DNA of 30,621 nt from Cymbomonas tetramitiformis (Eukaryota > Chlorophyta > Pyramimonadophyceae > Pyramimonadales > Pyramimonadaceae). Under the pieces are notes generated by a model, which was given only the letters and a program-made list of their open reading frames with translations, was not told the origin of the DNA and did no database searches. Location of the stretch: contig LGRX02029290.1 of NCBI GenBank assembly GCA_001247695.2, forward strand, positions 1-30,621, read 5' to 3'. Positions 18,536 through 27,263 of the stretch are shown here, one piece after another. Numbering within the stretch: position 1 is the first letter of the stretch; every line of letters begins with the position of its first letter. Both the position numbers and the translations under genes were made by a program.

Positions 18536-18861
18536 TGTCGCTAAAGATGGATCCGAACGCGAGCGCGAGCGCGATAATGTCATCGTGTCAGGTCATTGGC
18601 TCAAAGCGCGACATCGAGACAGTTCTAGCCACAGAATCATTGTCGATAATCGGCTTCATGGATTCGACGCATCAAATATTCCTTAGCTCGGCCGCCAGTT
18701 CATTTTTTCATCAGGCACATGCAACAACCCGTGAAACGTTGTTCTGCTTGTTAGTTTGTACTGTTGTAAATTCCTTGTCCGTGAACGCATGTTTTCAAAA
18801 CTTCGTTGCTTTGTTTTCACAGTAATGCAGTATGTTTTGCTTTCGGCTCTTCGCTTCAGAA

Positions 18862-18925
18862 TGATCGGGCCCCGTCGGGCAATATGGCCCGCGGTTTGGG
18901 TTCGCGCGATTCTCAGATTCCTGCT
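18862..18925 (+). other. Weak tRNA-like hairpin
   Basis: A CGGGC...GCCCG stem and a GGGTTCGCGCGATTC B-box-like string lie between short AGAAT/ATTCT complements, followed by CTGCTAAC. It resembles the tRNA-like folds at 8364 and 19075 in layout but pairs less well. Confidence 0.25.
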
Positions 18926-19074
18926 AACTAGCGTGCAAAACGGTCCTGCGACGCCAGCGACCTCTTTGTAACTTGGCTGTCGCAGTTTAGTTTGTTCATC
19001 ATTTCGGATTGTGGGTGCGCAGCTCTGTTTCTTGTGATCGTGTTGTCATAGCTGTTTTATGGTTTGACTGTCAT

Positions 19075-19138
19075 AAGAGTGCTTGGAGTCCGTCGGGTAT
19101 TTTACCCGTCGGGTTGGGTTCGATTCCCAACATTTCTG
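19075..19138 (+). other. tRNA-like fold with reduced D-arm
   Basis: The T-arm TTGGG-TTCGATT-CCCAA (19114-19130) is perfect and extends to a sixth pair. A CGGG-TATTTTA-CCCG arm lies at 19094-19108. AAGAGTG (19075-19081) pairs with CATTTCT (19131-19137) at six of seven positions, two of them G-U. Only about twelve bases separate the acceptor from the anticodon-like arm, so the D-arm is missing or collapsed. CTGCTAAC and TTTTGCAG follow, as after the copy at 8364. Confidence 0.45.
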
Positions 19139-20375
19139 CTAACTCGCGTTCTGTCATTTTGCAGCATGCTTTCCTTCACCTTCTTACTTTGGTGTGTCCT
19201 TTTATCGCTGCATTGTCCGCCCACATTTATGCTTGCGCGAATACGGTTCGTTATATGTTTTTACTGACTCGGTATATTTTGTGCGTGCAGGGATTGTCGT
19301 GTTTATGCGCCCGGAGATGTAAAGCGTAGCCGAGTCCAACGGAGTAGTGGCGGCTTTAGGATTTGTGTTGTGTAGTTTTAGGTGTGTGTTTATAGATACA
19401 CCTTGCATTTTGTATTCGTGTAATAACAATTGTAAAACTAGGTAAGAAAAGTGATATGATATTTACTTCCAAGTCTTGTCATCGTAATAATAGACTGTCC
19501 GCGATGCTGCGTGTTTGCTCATGATGCTGCGTGTTTGCATACTTGTATGTGATTTGTAGAAACAGTAGACACACCCGCTACCCGACTGTTATTTCAAATT
19601 GTCTTTTACTCTTGTGTTTCGAAATAATTCCTATTCTAAAATTTTAATAAATTTCTGATAAGTTTTTGCGACAAAATATCCCCTAGAAATATATTTTGTC
19701 GCAGCTGCGACAAAACAGACCTGCAGCTCCGCTACATTGTTGTAGTAGCTGCGACAAAATAATCTGCGACAAAAAACCAACCATGCTACAAAAAATATCC
19801 GCTACCAAAATCTGATGCACAAAACATTCCCAGGCGACATCGACGGGAGGGGGTGTACTCTGCTACCTTCGAATAACCGAAATTATAGTGCCAATAATTT
19901 TGAAACTTAACGCGGAACGCGCGCTCTCTCGCAATGAGACTTCGTACAGCCAGGCGAAGATTTCTAAGATTGTGTGCTAGAATTGGCACGGGTGGCATGT
20001 TCGTACTGTCACGTGGCCTATTTGTCACGTATGCCATCTTCGGTGACCCTGCTTGCGTCTGTCCTAATATTTATTCTCGTATGCTATCGATCATCGAGTT
20101 TGTTCTTTACCTGCCGGGAGCGTTCTCCCCACTGCTGCCTTGCTGTTTCCAACAGGTTATGGACCCTCTCGCGCTTGCGTGAACCGACTTTTAGTAGCGT
20201 AGAATTTTGGTTTATTACCGCTCTATCCTTCGGTTGAGCGTCTCCACGCCTTGTGGGACGCTTGGGTCGGATCATTTGCTTACGCTTGGAGAGTACGGTT
20301 GGTTTTGGGAAGTTACGGCAGCGTGGTTTCGTTATTTTGCGCCCTCTCACATTTTATCGTGTATTTTCCTCCGAC

Positions 20376-20912
20376 ATGGCTATCGCTCAAATTTTATCAG
20401 ATGAGGAGCTTCTTGCCCTTTTAGCTTCGATTGATGACCGAATGGAGAGGGTGGACGCGGTGAAACATGTTCAGCTTATTTCGTTGTGCCACTCCTTGGC
20501 CAGGTCGCGCTCACAAAATTTCGGAGTTCTCCGCAGATTTTACCGCAGTCTGAGGTGGCTGATTCGCCGATCGGTTTGATTATTGTTCTCAGAGGACACA
20601 GCAGTTGGCGGTGCTGTGTCCGATCGATTCGATTCTTCAGATGTCTGCTTCTCTGGGATGGGGGTTGGCGATGAACCGGCAGTTTTGGCCACCCGATCTG
20701 TTTATTCTCAAATCACAACGAACCGACCCACAACTGGCGCTTTCAGTTCGCGCAAGCGCGTGCAACAGGCCCCTCCTGTTCGCACAGAACATCATTACTC
20801 TCACTCCGTTGTATCAGGCTCTCCTTTGGTTTATTTTGGACAGGAGGATGTTCAGGTTATGTTAAGTAGTGACAGTGAAGACGAATCGGAGTACCCCCAA
20901 AGGTATTTGTGA
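20376..20912 (+). pseudogene. Interior reading frame of the LTR-like region, one in-frame TGA
   Basis: ATG 20376 opens MAIAQILSDEELLALLASID..., a Leu-rich amphipathic N-terminus, through VKHVQLISLCHSLARSRSQN. A TGA at 20577-20579 interrupts the frame, which then continues (FSEDTAVGGAVSDRFDSSDV...VQVMLSSDSEDESEYPQRYL) to a stop at 20912. The second part is Ser/Asp-rich. No known domain. A small Gag-like protein is a guess from position alone. Confidence 0.35.
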
Positions 20913-21237
20913 TTCTGACGTCGATTCGATTAGGGAGCTGGTGGCCACTTGCATTTGCGGAAGTTTCTACCTCGCAATTGGAACAGGAGCCCACTTTGGA
21001 CACAGTTATTCAGGAGGACTCCTTTGGCGGTATTTTAGATGCTTCAGAAGCTGAATTTTTCCGCGACAATTTATTTCGACTGGGAATGCGTTGCTCCTTC
21101 AGGGAGGCGTTGACTCAGTGGACGAGTACGACGAGTACCACCTCTTTGACAACTCCGATCACGGTGGGCACGACTTTGGTGGTGCCCACGAGGATGACTA
21201 TGACCAATACGATTACGGATCTGGTGGTGCTGGCTAG
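20913..21237 (+). pseudogene. Acidic continuation in shifted frames
   Basis: One frame reads VSTSQLEQEPTLDTVIQEDS and FGGILDASEAEFFRDNLFRL. At about 21,100 the sense-like signal moves to another frame (VDEYDEYHLFDNSDHGGHDF..., then a Gly/Asp/Tyr-rich end and TAG near 21,237). The composition suggests one acidic protein broken by small indels, or unrecognised introns. No homology is claimed. Confidence 0.3.
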
Positions 21238-21949
21238 GACCGACTCTGGTGGCGGATATTCTTCTGGTTATTCTTAACTTCCCTAAACGGACAGGCAGGG
21301 CGATCTCTCGGTATTTCGACCGCCAGCTGAAACGGCGATTTTAATTCGTTGAGCGGACGGTGTCTTCTGACCACTAGCGGGCAGCTGTCCTGTGGACTTT
21401 CTGACACACTTTCGTTTCCTAGTGCCTAATCTTCGGAGGCGCGGATTCCTCTCGACAGAATGACCGGTATTCTTTCACGACGGCTAAATCGACAGGCAGA
21501 TTATTTGTTCGGATTCAACTATCATTCTCCGTAAGCAGACATGCGGTACATGTTTTGCTGTTGACCACTAGCCGGCAGGGATTTGACCTTGAGTATCTTA
21601 CCCACTTGGGATGTATAGGCTACCTGTATTTTATCTAGTATCACATCTACATTTCTTTACACTTGTGATCTTTGCGAGCCACTCAACTGTAACATTCTCA
21701 TTAGATGTAAACTCTAGTAGCTCGGGTGGCGACATTCACAAGCTGTAGAGCCACCTCAGATGAGGTGGTGTGCTGAAATTGGCACGGTGACATGTTCGTA
21801 CTGTCGCGTGTCATATTAGGGTATGGCATCTTCGGTGACTCTGCTTGTGTCTGTCCTGGTATGTATTTTCGTATGTTATCGATTATTGAGTTCGTTCTTT
21901 ACCTGCCGCGAGCGTTCTCCCCACTGCCGCCTTGCTGTTTCCAACATTA

Positions 21950-23970
21950 TGCGTTAATCTAAGTAGTAATTATTCCTATCTAATATTATCACATATGATC
22001 TACTGAGTCAGTGGGTATCCGCATCGCGGAGAATAATAACCGCTTTCGCTACTTTTGGAAGTCGCGAAAATCCTAAAATCCCGCTCACTATAAGTATATG
22101 AAGGCGAGTGTTGGAGGGCGATTCCCTAGTAGGGCCCAACAATCTGGTCCAAACTCATCCCCCCCCAATGGCAAGAAAATTGCATGCGCGTCCTGCGTGT
22201 GCGTGTGCGAGTGGAATACGTAGGCGTGTGTGTGGACATTTGTTGGCACTAAGTTGTGGGTAGTGATTATTGGTGTGTTCAGGCGATTGGACCCAACAAG
22301 GTAAAAGTGTCAACAAAATTGTCCGCTTATTAATGCAAACCCGTATACAATTGATCATTTGCATACGCGCAGACTACCATAACCCCCTAAGGGGCGGTTT
22401 GTACCGTATACGGACGGATTCGATTGTGAGAATGTGCATCCAAGTGGTTCTACATGCCCTTGGCTTGCCGAAATATGCATTCCAAGGCGCGTGCACCTAC
22501 CTGTGTGTATGTCGCAAATGACTAATCACTGGGATGGGTAGTCCATATAGGACATATATCTCACATAGCAACATTTTCAATTACGACAATTCTTGAAAAC
22601 TTGCCTTTTAGAGCTTGAATTTTGTCTTAAAATATACGAAATCAAGGCTTACACCCGACGATCCCGCCCAATTGGGTGGAGTTGTGAAGGCATGTCGCGT
22701 GCCCAATGTCCACTAGCGTCCCCTGCATGGTTGTTTGCATGACACATGCTATATATCCCCACAAATAGGAAGCAATCGCCTTCAATTGCGCTTAAGTGTA
22801 GGAAAGCATTCCTTAAGTATGGAAAACATTTACAATTAAGTGTTTTTTGGGTGTTTTTTTTGGTGTTTTGGGGGGCGTTTTTGCTCATAGTCGGTATATT
22901 TGCCGGTATACAGGTGCGCTACCGGGTGGGAATATGTTCATGTGACCAATCCCCAAGTTTTCATGACGATAGTCACCCAACAAAGTCGAAATGTAAGTTG
23001 TAATAGGAGATTGGAGAAATTTTACATGTCCCAAAATCATGAAAACTGGGTTGGATATGCCGAAAATCTGAATATATATGGTGCACGGATGCATGTTATG
23101 GCGCTCTTAAAGTTACATGGTGGTCATACACAGCATACATGATAACGTGAATGCACATCGATGTCCGCGATACGCGACAATGCCAACAATCCCCAAAACA
23201 CCGTTTTTTGCAAGAAATTCCATCCGCCCCTTAGGGGTTAAATCATTTGCTTGCGCGCATACTACAATATATGACATTTTCCTACGCGCATACTACAATT
23301 AACCCTAGATTTAAATTCGATAAACTGGACACGATACGATTTCTGCGTTTTCCACCACCGCAATGAACAAGTGTACCAGGCACACTCCTGATAACTTATA
23401 CATATTTTTCTCTTTATTTTCCTTTCCTTTCTTTTATCTTCTTTCTTTTCTTTTTATGTTTTCTATTGTTTTTGGTGTATCCCATAGGCTTCTAGCCTTA
23501 TATTCCACTGTTTAATTGCATGCCATATACTGGCTACACAGCCTAGCAATACTATCACTTTTCGATATAATGTATGGTCGCGAACCTATAACATCTATAT
23601 CCTTATGTTCAGTCTTGGCATAAAGCCTAACACTCACATGTACAACTTGTCCTTAATTCATTCGATCAACACTCACTGAGGTCCACTTTCCCCAAGCTTC
23701 CCCTTTCATCATGTTGCTCTTTAACTCACTAGCAGGATTCCTAGATTGACATCTGTCATCGGCCAATTACCAGCAGCCCATGCCTGATTCTGTTACTCCT
23801 CCACCAATCATCAGGCAGATCATGATACTTGTATTGCCATTGCAGATATTCTCCTGGAATCTACCATGAATCATTTCATTACAGATCTTCTCCGGAAATC
23901 TGCTTTGTCATCGATTATTTTCCCCACTCGCTCACTTATGTGAATATCCGATAATTCCCCATTATTCGCG
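21950..23970. other. Two kilobases without a recognisable gene
   Basis: No frame here has coding character. Visible structure: an inverted repeat pair at 22381/23224 with flanking direct repeats (separate entry), homopolymer G/T runs at 22,840-22,885, a pyrimidine tract at 23,401-23,476 and a short duplication (ATTGCAGATATTCTCC / ATTACAGATCTTCTCC) near 23,840-23,895. Confidence 0.5.
22354..23268. mobile_element. Possible TIR element bounded by 27-bp direct repeats
   Basis: CCCCTAAGGGGCGG within 22381-22397 is inverted at 23224-23240 (CCGCCCCTTAGGGG). Directly outside each is a 27-bp imperfect direct repeat (ATCATTTGCATACGCGCAGA... at 22354, ATCATTTGCTTGCGCGCATA... at 23242). The interior of about 830 bp is non-coding. 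The direct repeats are long for a target-site duplication and a third partial copy follows at about 23,283, so a rearranged older repeat is equally likely. Confidence 0.4.
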
Positions 23971-23971
23971 A

Positions 23972-24601
23972 GTGGGGCATGCACGCTCGGGGCATACCCA
24001 TGGGGCATACGCCTCGGGGCATACCCATGGGGCATACGCCTCGGGGCATACCCATGGGGCATACGCCTCGGGGCATACCCATACGCCTCGGGGCATACCC
24101 ATGGGGCATACGCCTCGGGGCATACCCATGGGGCATACGCCTCGGGGCATACCCATGGGGCATACGCCTCGGGGCATACCCATGGGGCATACGCCTCGGG
24201 GCATACCCATGGGGCATACGCCTCGGGGCATACCCATGGGGCATACGCCTCGGGGCATACCCATGGGGCATACGCCTCGGGGCATACCCATGGGGCATAC
24301 GCCTCGGGGCATACCCATGGGGCATACGCCTCGGGGCATACCCATGGGGCATACGCCTCGGGGCATACCCATGGGGCATAGCCCTGAGCTGTCCGTGCCT
24401 CCCGGTACAACTCCTCCCCCCTCAAGAGCGGCCTATCCCCAGATGCCGCTCCCGGTGTCGTCAGGTATCAAACTCCCCGAACTGAAGATGGTGGAAGAGA
24501 TGACGCAACAGCGGGGCCGGTACTGGGTACACGGCGTGAGCATCTCGCGCTCCTGCACTACAAATTTTTCGTACACTAGGTGTACCCTAGTCGTACTCTA
24601 A
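23972..24601 (+). CDS. Possible repeat protein spanning the minisatellite
   Basis: The plus frame gives nonapeptide repeats (HTPRGIPMG) and then a non-repetitive tail: HSPELSVPPGTTPPPSRAAY, then PQMPLPVSSGIKLPELKMVE and EMTQQRGRYWVHG. The tail has a plausible protein composition, Pro-rich then charged, and is the only argument for coding. The last 20 residues, from about 24,540, fall in AT-rich sequence and look non-coding. No ATG with clear context precedes the array, so an upstream exon would be needed. Function unknown. Confidence 0.25.
   Translation: MGHARSGHTHGAYASGHTHGAYASGHTHGAYASGHTHTPRGIPMGHTPRGIPMGHTPRGIPMGHTPRGIPMGHTPRGIPMGHTPRGIPMGHTPRGIPMGHTPRGIPMGHTPRGIPMGHTPRGIPMGHTPRGIPMGHSPELSVPPGTTPPPSRAAYPQMPLPVSSGIKLPELKMVEEMTQQRGRYWVHGVSISRSCTTNFSYTRCTLVVL
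23975..24385. repeat. 27-bp minisatellite, about 15 units
   Basis: The unit CCTCGGGGCATACCCATGGG plus GCATACG is itself two related halves (GGGGCATACCCAT and GGGGCATACGCCTC). Copies are nearly identical, except one 20-base unit near 24,070-24,090 that lacks seven bases and therefore shifts the frame. The unit has no stop codon in any of the six frames, so every frame crosses the array. Confidence 0.95.
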
Positions 24602-24740
24602 TATGGATAGGTACCCTAAAATATTAGAGTGCAATCTCAAATATTGGGGGGCATTTTGTCAATTTAGGGAGTGATTCTAGTGTGCATTAGGATGTATAAT
24701 ATCCAAATAGCACCCATAGCAATCGAATACATCCTAACTA
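24580..24740. repeat. Inverted repeats after the minisatellite
   Basis: ACTCTAATAT (from about 24594) pairs with ATATTAGAGT (about 24623-24632). Farther on, TTAGGATGTAT (about 24688) pairs with ATACATCCTAA (about 24727). The block is AT-rich and non-coding. It may be a decayed MITE. Confidence 0.55.
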
Positions 24741-25285
24741 GACACGCACAACAGACTATTGGGGATACGTGAACCACTATGCATGTTTTTAGACGGTGTT
24801 TTTCTGTTACTATTCTCGGTTTATAGACGACGGGTGACCTGCCACGTCATCATAACGCGCAGTGTAATGCAGACACGTGGCAGCCACGTAGGTTACGATA
24901 TGCGTTTATGCGGTACGGTATGCCTTCATTATGCGGTTTGCCATTGTGGTTCGAGTGATCATCGAGCAATCAACGGAGAGAGATATCTTTTTTGGATTGG
25001 GTGTGTTCATAAACACAAGCCCCGCGTCAAAAAACGCGGCTATACAACTATCATCACACGGGTATTGTTGCATGAACGGTGTATATTCGTTTAACGTTAC
25101 AAGTAGAATGTTTGCTAGTGTTAGTAGTGTTACAATATATATATGTCGCAAAAGCCATAAGTCAGCTGGTCGTACAACATATCATAGCGTTACTATTACA
25201 TTGCAAAGTACGTAAGTTGCTACCAGGCAAGCGATCTCGAATTAGTTCATTCCACGCCTTTCAGACGCCGGAAAGTAATGGTCTA
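24741..25285. other. Non-coding spacer before the gene family
   Basis: No gene is seen. Short dyads are present: CTGCCACGT...ACGTGGCAG around 24840-24880 with AGGT/ACCT extensions, and CCGCGT...ACGCGG near 25020-25040. The small reading frames here have no protein-like composition. Confidence 0.4.
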
Positions 25286-25468
25286 CTAATCTATCAGCTC
25301 CCAGTATACTCCGTCTTCGTCGTCCATTGCTTCCTGGCACATGAATATTTCGTAAGAACAACGCATACACGCGAAATGTTCGGTATGCTCATTTATCGCA
25401 ACAAGATGCGAACCAGCATTAAACCATATGCGAACGTTTGCAGGAAGGTCACAATAATCGCATTTCAT
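25286..25468 (-). CDS. Gene A: 60-aa two-CxxC protein with array promoter
   Basis: ATG 25468 gives a complete 60-residue intronless frame. Cys3-x2-Cys6 and Cys34-x2-Cys37 form a zinc-ribbon-like quartet, with a further Cys44 (HFACMRCSYEIFMC), and the C-terminus is acidic (AMDDEDGVYWELID). It is preceded by the TATA/leader cassette shared with four other genes, which is the main reason to believe so short a frame. It resembles the C-terminal part of gene B (DEYCISCDC) more than the long members, so it may be a minimal family member. Function unknown. Confidence 0.6.
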   Translation of the reverse strand: MKCDYCDLPANVRIWFNAGSHLVAINEHTEHFACMRCSYEIFMCQEAMDDEDGVYWELID

Positions 25469-25509
25469 GACGAGTTTGCCTGAGCGTGGTCAGTTGTTAG
25501 TTGTTAGTG

Positions 25510-25581
25510 TCAAGCTGGGGTGGCACGATGGTGAGCGTAAGCAGCAAATGAAGGCTAAGTAAGAGGTATTGAGCTTGTATA
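25510..25581 (-). promoter_or_regulatory. TATA/leader cassette of gene A
   Basis: On the minus strand TATACAAG (25581-25574) is followed by CTCAATACCTCTTACTTAGC, CTTCATTTGCTGCTTACGCT and CACCATCGTGCCACCCC, almost identical to the leader of gene B. The TATA element starts six bases after the stop codon of gene B. Transcription probably starts about 30 bases downstream. Confidence 0.75.
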
Positions 25582-25586
25582 CCTGA

Positions 25587-25997
25587 TCAACTAAGGCAAT
25601 CGCAACTGATACAGTACTCGTCGAAAGGTGTCGTTTCGTCATTCTGGTACCAACAGACCAATAGGCGTACAACGTCGACTGGAATAACCATTAATCGCGG
25701 AGTCATCCACGCTTCACCCCATGCATATTCAGCGCGATCGGGATAGCGTTCCGGCTCTACCAATTCAAAAAACAGATAAAACCGAGTTCGTCGGGTAAAG
25801 CGCCACATAGCCCATATCAGATCATGCCTGTGAGGCATCGGCGGGCGGCGGAAAGGGCGGTTTGCCATCGTTCTCAAAGTCCACTGGTGCAAATTGCATT
25901 CGGGGCATGGTCGGTGCTCCATCTCATGGCGATTAATGGCATCTACATCGATACTGGCACGATTCCGATGCACACCAAACCTTAACACTGAAGGCAT
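25587..25997 (-). CDS. Gene B: 136-aa CxxC protein of the tandem family
   Basis: ATG 25997 to TGA 25587, intronless. Cys31-x2-Cys34 (RPCPECNLHQW) and Cys129-x2-Cys132 (EYCISCDC) bracket an aromatic, Arg-rich middle (HDLIWAMWRFTRRTRFYLFF). The spacing is too long for a classical finger, but two CxxC knuckles fit a zinc-ribbon-like fold. CPEC recurs in gene G. It follows the same TATA/leader cassette as genes A, E, F and G. I do not recognise the family and assign no function. Confidence 0.65.
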   Translation of the reverse strand: MPSVLRFGVHRNRASIDVDAINRHEMEHRPCPECNLHQWTLRTMANRPFRRPPMPHRHDLIWAMWRFTRRTRFYLFFELVEPERYPDRAEYAWGEAWMTPRLMVIPVDVVRLLVCWYQNDETTPFDEYCISCDCLS

Positions 25998-26029
25998 CAC
26001 GAGTTTGTAGAGGCGCGTCGCTCACTCTC

Positions 26030-26109
26030 TGGTAGGAGGTGGCAGGGGTGGCACGATGGTGAGCGTAAGCAGCAAATGAAGGCTAAGTAAGATGAATTGA
26101 GCTTTTATA
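26030..26109 (-). promoter_or_regulatory. TATA/leader cassette of gene B
   Basis: TATAAAAG (26109-26102) is followed by CTCAATTCATCTTACTTAGC, CTTCATTTGCTGCTTACGCT and CACCATCGTGCCACCCCTGC. The TATA box begins three bases after the TAA (26114-26112) of a truncated paralogue, the same junction as between genes F and E. Confidence 0.8.
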
Positions 26110-26111
26110 CC

Positions 26112-26178
26112 TTAGTCGGAGTCGGAGTCGGACAGCAACTGTGGGACTTCGGTATCCTGCCAGAACTCGCAATCCGCG
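26112..26178 (-). pseudogene. C-terminal stub of a gene F-like paralogue
   Basis: On the minus strand the last 21 codons read ADCEFWQDTEVPQLLSDSDS plus D and TAA, closely matching the end of gene F (ASCEFWQDTDDTEIPELLSS). Everything upstream has been lost and replaced by a 15-bp tandem repeat. It shows that the unit duplicated together with the following promoter. Confidence 0.8.
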
Positions 26179-26179
26179 C

Positions 26180-26265
26180 CAATCTTGGGCCAACATTTGT
26201 CCGCGCCAATCTTATCTTGGCCAATCTTATCTTGGCCAATCTTATCTTGGCCAATCTTGTGATTG
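26180..26265. repeat. 15-bp tandem repeat at the broken paralogue
   Basis: CCAATCTTATCTTGG repeats about three times in tandem, with looser copies (CGCGCCAATCTTGGGCCAAC) before it. It marks the break where the paralogue was truncated and gene D begins on the opposite strand. Confidence 0.85.
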
Positions 26266-26409
26266 TTGGTTTCATCCTATTGGTTTGCGGCATTCACCTT
26301 GAGAGGCCCAAGCCCTCCTTGGCAATCTTTAAATCGCTTGAGGCCTTTAGGAGGATCATTTTCCATTTCTTCCTGGAAGACACACCGCTTCATCTTTGCA
26401 TTATCAAGA

Positions 26410-27009
26410 ATGGCGGATACCCATTACGTCCTGTTTGGGATTGTTCTTCCTTACATTCGGGAAATGCGTCAACTGCGTGAGGAATACTTTGTGCAGGCAT
26501 GGGTCGAAGAACGTTTCTTGTGGGCGTTGGAAGAACAAGTTTTGACGTTTTCGGGCATGTTTGGTGATGTTTGGATGCCTGTAACTTTGGCTCACTATTT
26601 CTATGAATTACGTGATCTGCTCGAAGTCGATTGGGGGGATGTTCGTGATTGGGGAAATTTCTTGCAGATATTCCCTACCTCCAATTTTGAAGCCCCATAT
26701 TACGATGATGAAGGGTTCCATTGGCAAGGACCTGGCATGTCAAACAACTTCAGATTCCGGCTAGACTACATCGATTTCGACGACTTCGCAAAACGGTGGC
26801 TTCGTGAATATCATTGGGCCTGGTACAACGGCTTTTACAACGAGCATGCAGATCCTCAATGGATCTACCCGTCGCGGTACGAGTTGTCTATGAGGCCTGC
26901 CTGCAGTCGATGCCGACGCATTGATATGGATCTTACCCGTATTGGCGACGGGTACATCTGCACTGACCTTGTCGACTGTCGGCGGATGACTCGTCTTGAT
27001 TTGAATTGA
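26410..27009 (+). CDS. Gene D: inverted 199-aa member of the tandem family
   Basis: ATG 26410 to TGA 27009, intronless, the only plus-strand member. Family landmarks in order: IVLPYIREMRQLREE (11-25), WVEERFLWALE (31-41), MPVTLAHYF (56-64), KRWLREYHWAWYNGF (128-142), a C-terminal CSRC (165-168) and YICTDLVDC (182-190), the last two forming a CxxC...CxnC zinc-ribbon-like pair. The start matches the aligned starts of genes E and F. The TATA/leader cassette of the other genes is absent; the nearest upstream sequence is a broken paralogue and TTTAAATC near 26,330. An inverted, promoter-swapped copy, but with an intact frame. Function unknown. Confidence 0.78.
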   Translation: MADTHYVLFGIVLPYIREMRQLREEYFVQAWVEERFLWALEEQVLTFSGMFGDVWMPVTLAHYFYELRDLLEVDWGDVRDWGNFLQIFPTSNFEAPYYDDEGFHWQGPGMSNNFRFRLDYIDFDDFAKRWLREYHWAWYNGFYNEHADPQWIYPSRYELSMRPACSRCRRIDMDLTRIGDGYICTDLVDCRRMTRLDLN

Positions 27010-27263
27010 TGGTCGAATCTCAATCGGTGGCTTTAGCCACCACCCATCTATTCTAGAAAACAATTCTTCTCGATGCGGGCAACAAAAATATCATAAGTCA
27101 CGTGTATGGTACAAGCAATGGTATAAGAACCCCGATCTTCACATTTTTAATAATCATTGTATGTTACATTATTACACAGTGGTTGTATTACACAGTGGTT
27201 GTATTACACAGTGGTTACATTCCATGTGTATTCTATTCAATTGTGCATTATGACTAATCGTGG
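27010..27263. other. Spacer with 3' hairpin and 16-bp repeat
   Basis: Just after gene D a hairpin GGTGGCT-TT-AGCCACC (27026-27041) may be part of its 3' end. A 16-bp repeat ATTACACAGTGGTTGT occurs three times from 27171 to about 27218. The remainder is AT-rich and non-coding. Confidence 0.6.

Larger units (their letters stand above)
17804..19776. mobile_element. Candidate element with TTTTTTGTCGCA inverted ends
   Basis: TTTTTTGTCGCA at 17804-17815 is matched by its exact complement TGCGACAAAAAA at 19765-19776. Extra internal copies lie at 17826-17836 and 19668-19760, including a TTTTGTCGCAGCTGCGACAAAA hairpin. The interior has the 135-bp tandem array, two tRNA-like hairpins and polypyrimidine-AG strings, but no protein-coding frame I trust. 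No target-site duplication is visible, so the boundaries are provisional. Confidence 0.45.
19973..21946 (+). mobile_element. LTR-like direct repeats around a 1.6-kb interior
   Basis: A 182-bp sequence at 19973-20154 (TGTGCTAGAATTGGCACGGG...GCTGTTTCCAACA) recurs in the same orientation at 21769-21946 with about a fifth of bases changed. Both copies start TG and end CA, as LTRs do. The interior has short coding-like frames but no RT or integrase, so a small non-autonomous retroelement is possible. Neither a matching 5-bp flank nor a clear polypurine tract was seen, so simple segmental duplication remains possible. Confidence 0.5.

Noticed and set aside
18191..18686. Mirror reading frames of 130-154 codons
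   Set aside because: Produced by the 135-bp tandem array, again a multiple of three. Same repeated peptides on both strands.
4664..20579. Alternative genetic code as the reason for lone in-frame TAA and TGA codons
   Set aside because: TAA, TGA and TAG all end other frames here at sensible places (gene E, gene B, transposase), and the interrupted frames are all in decaying mobile elements.
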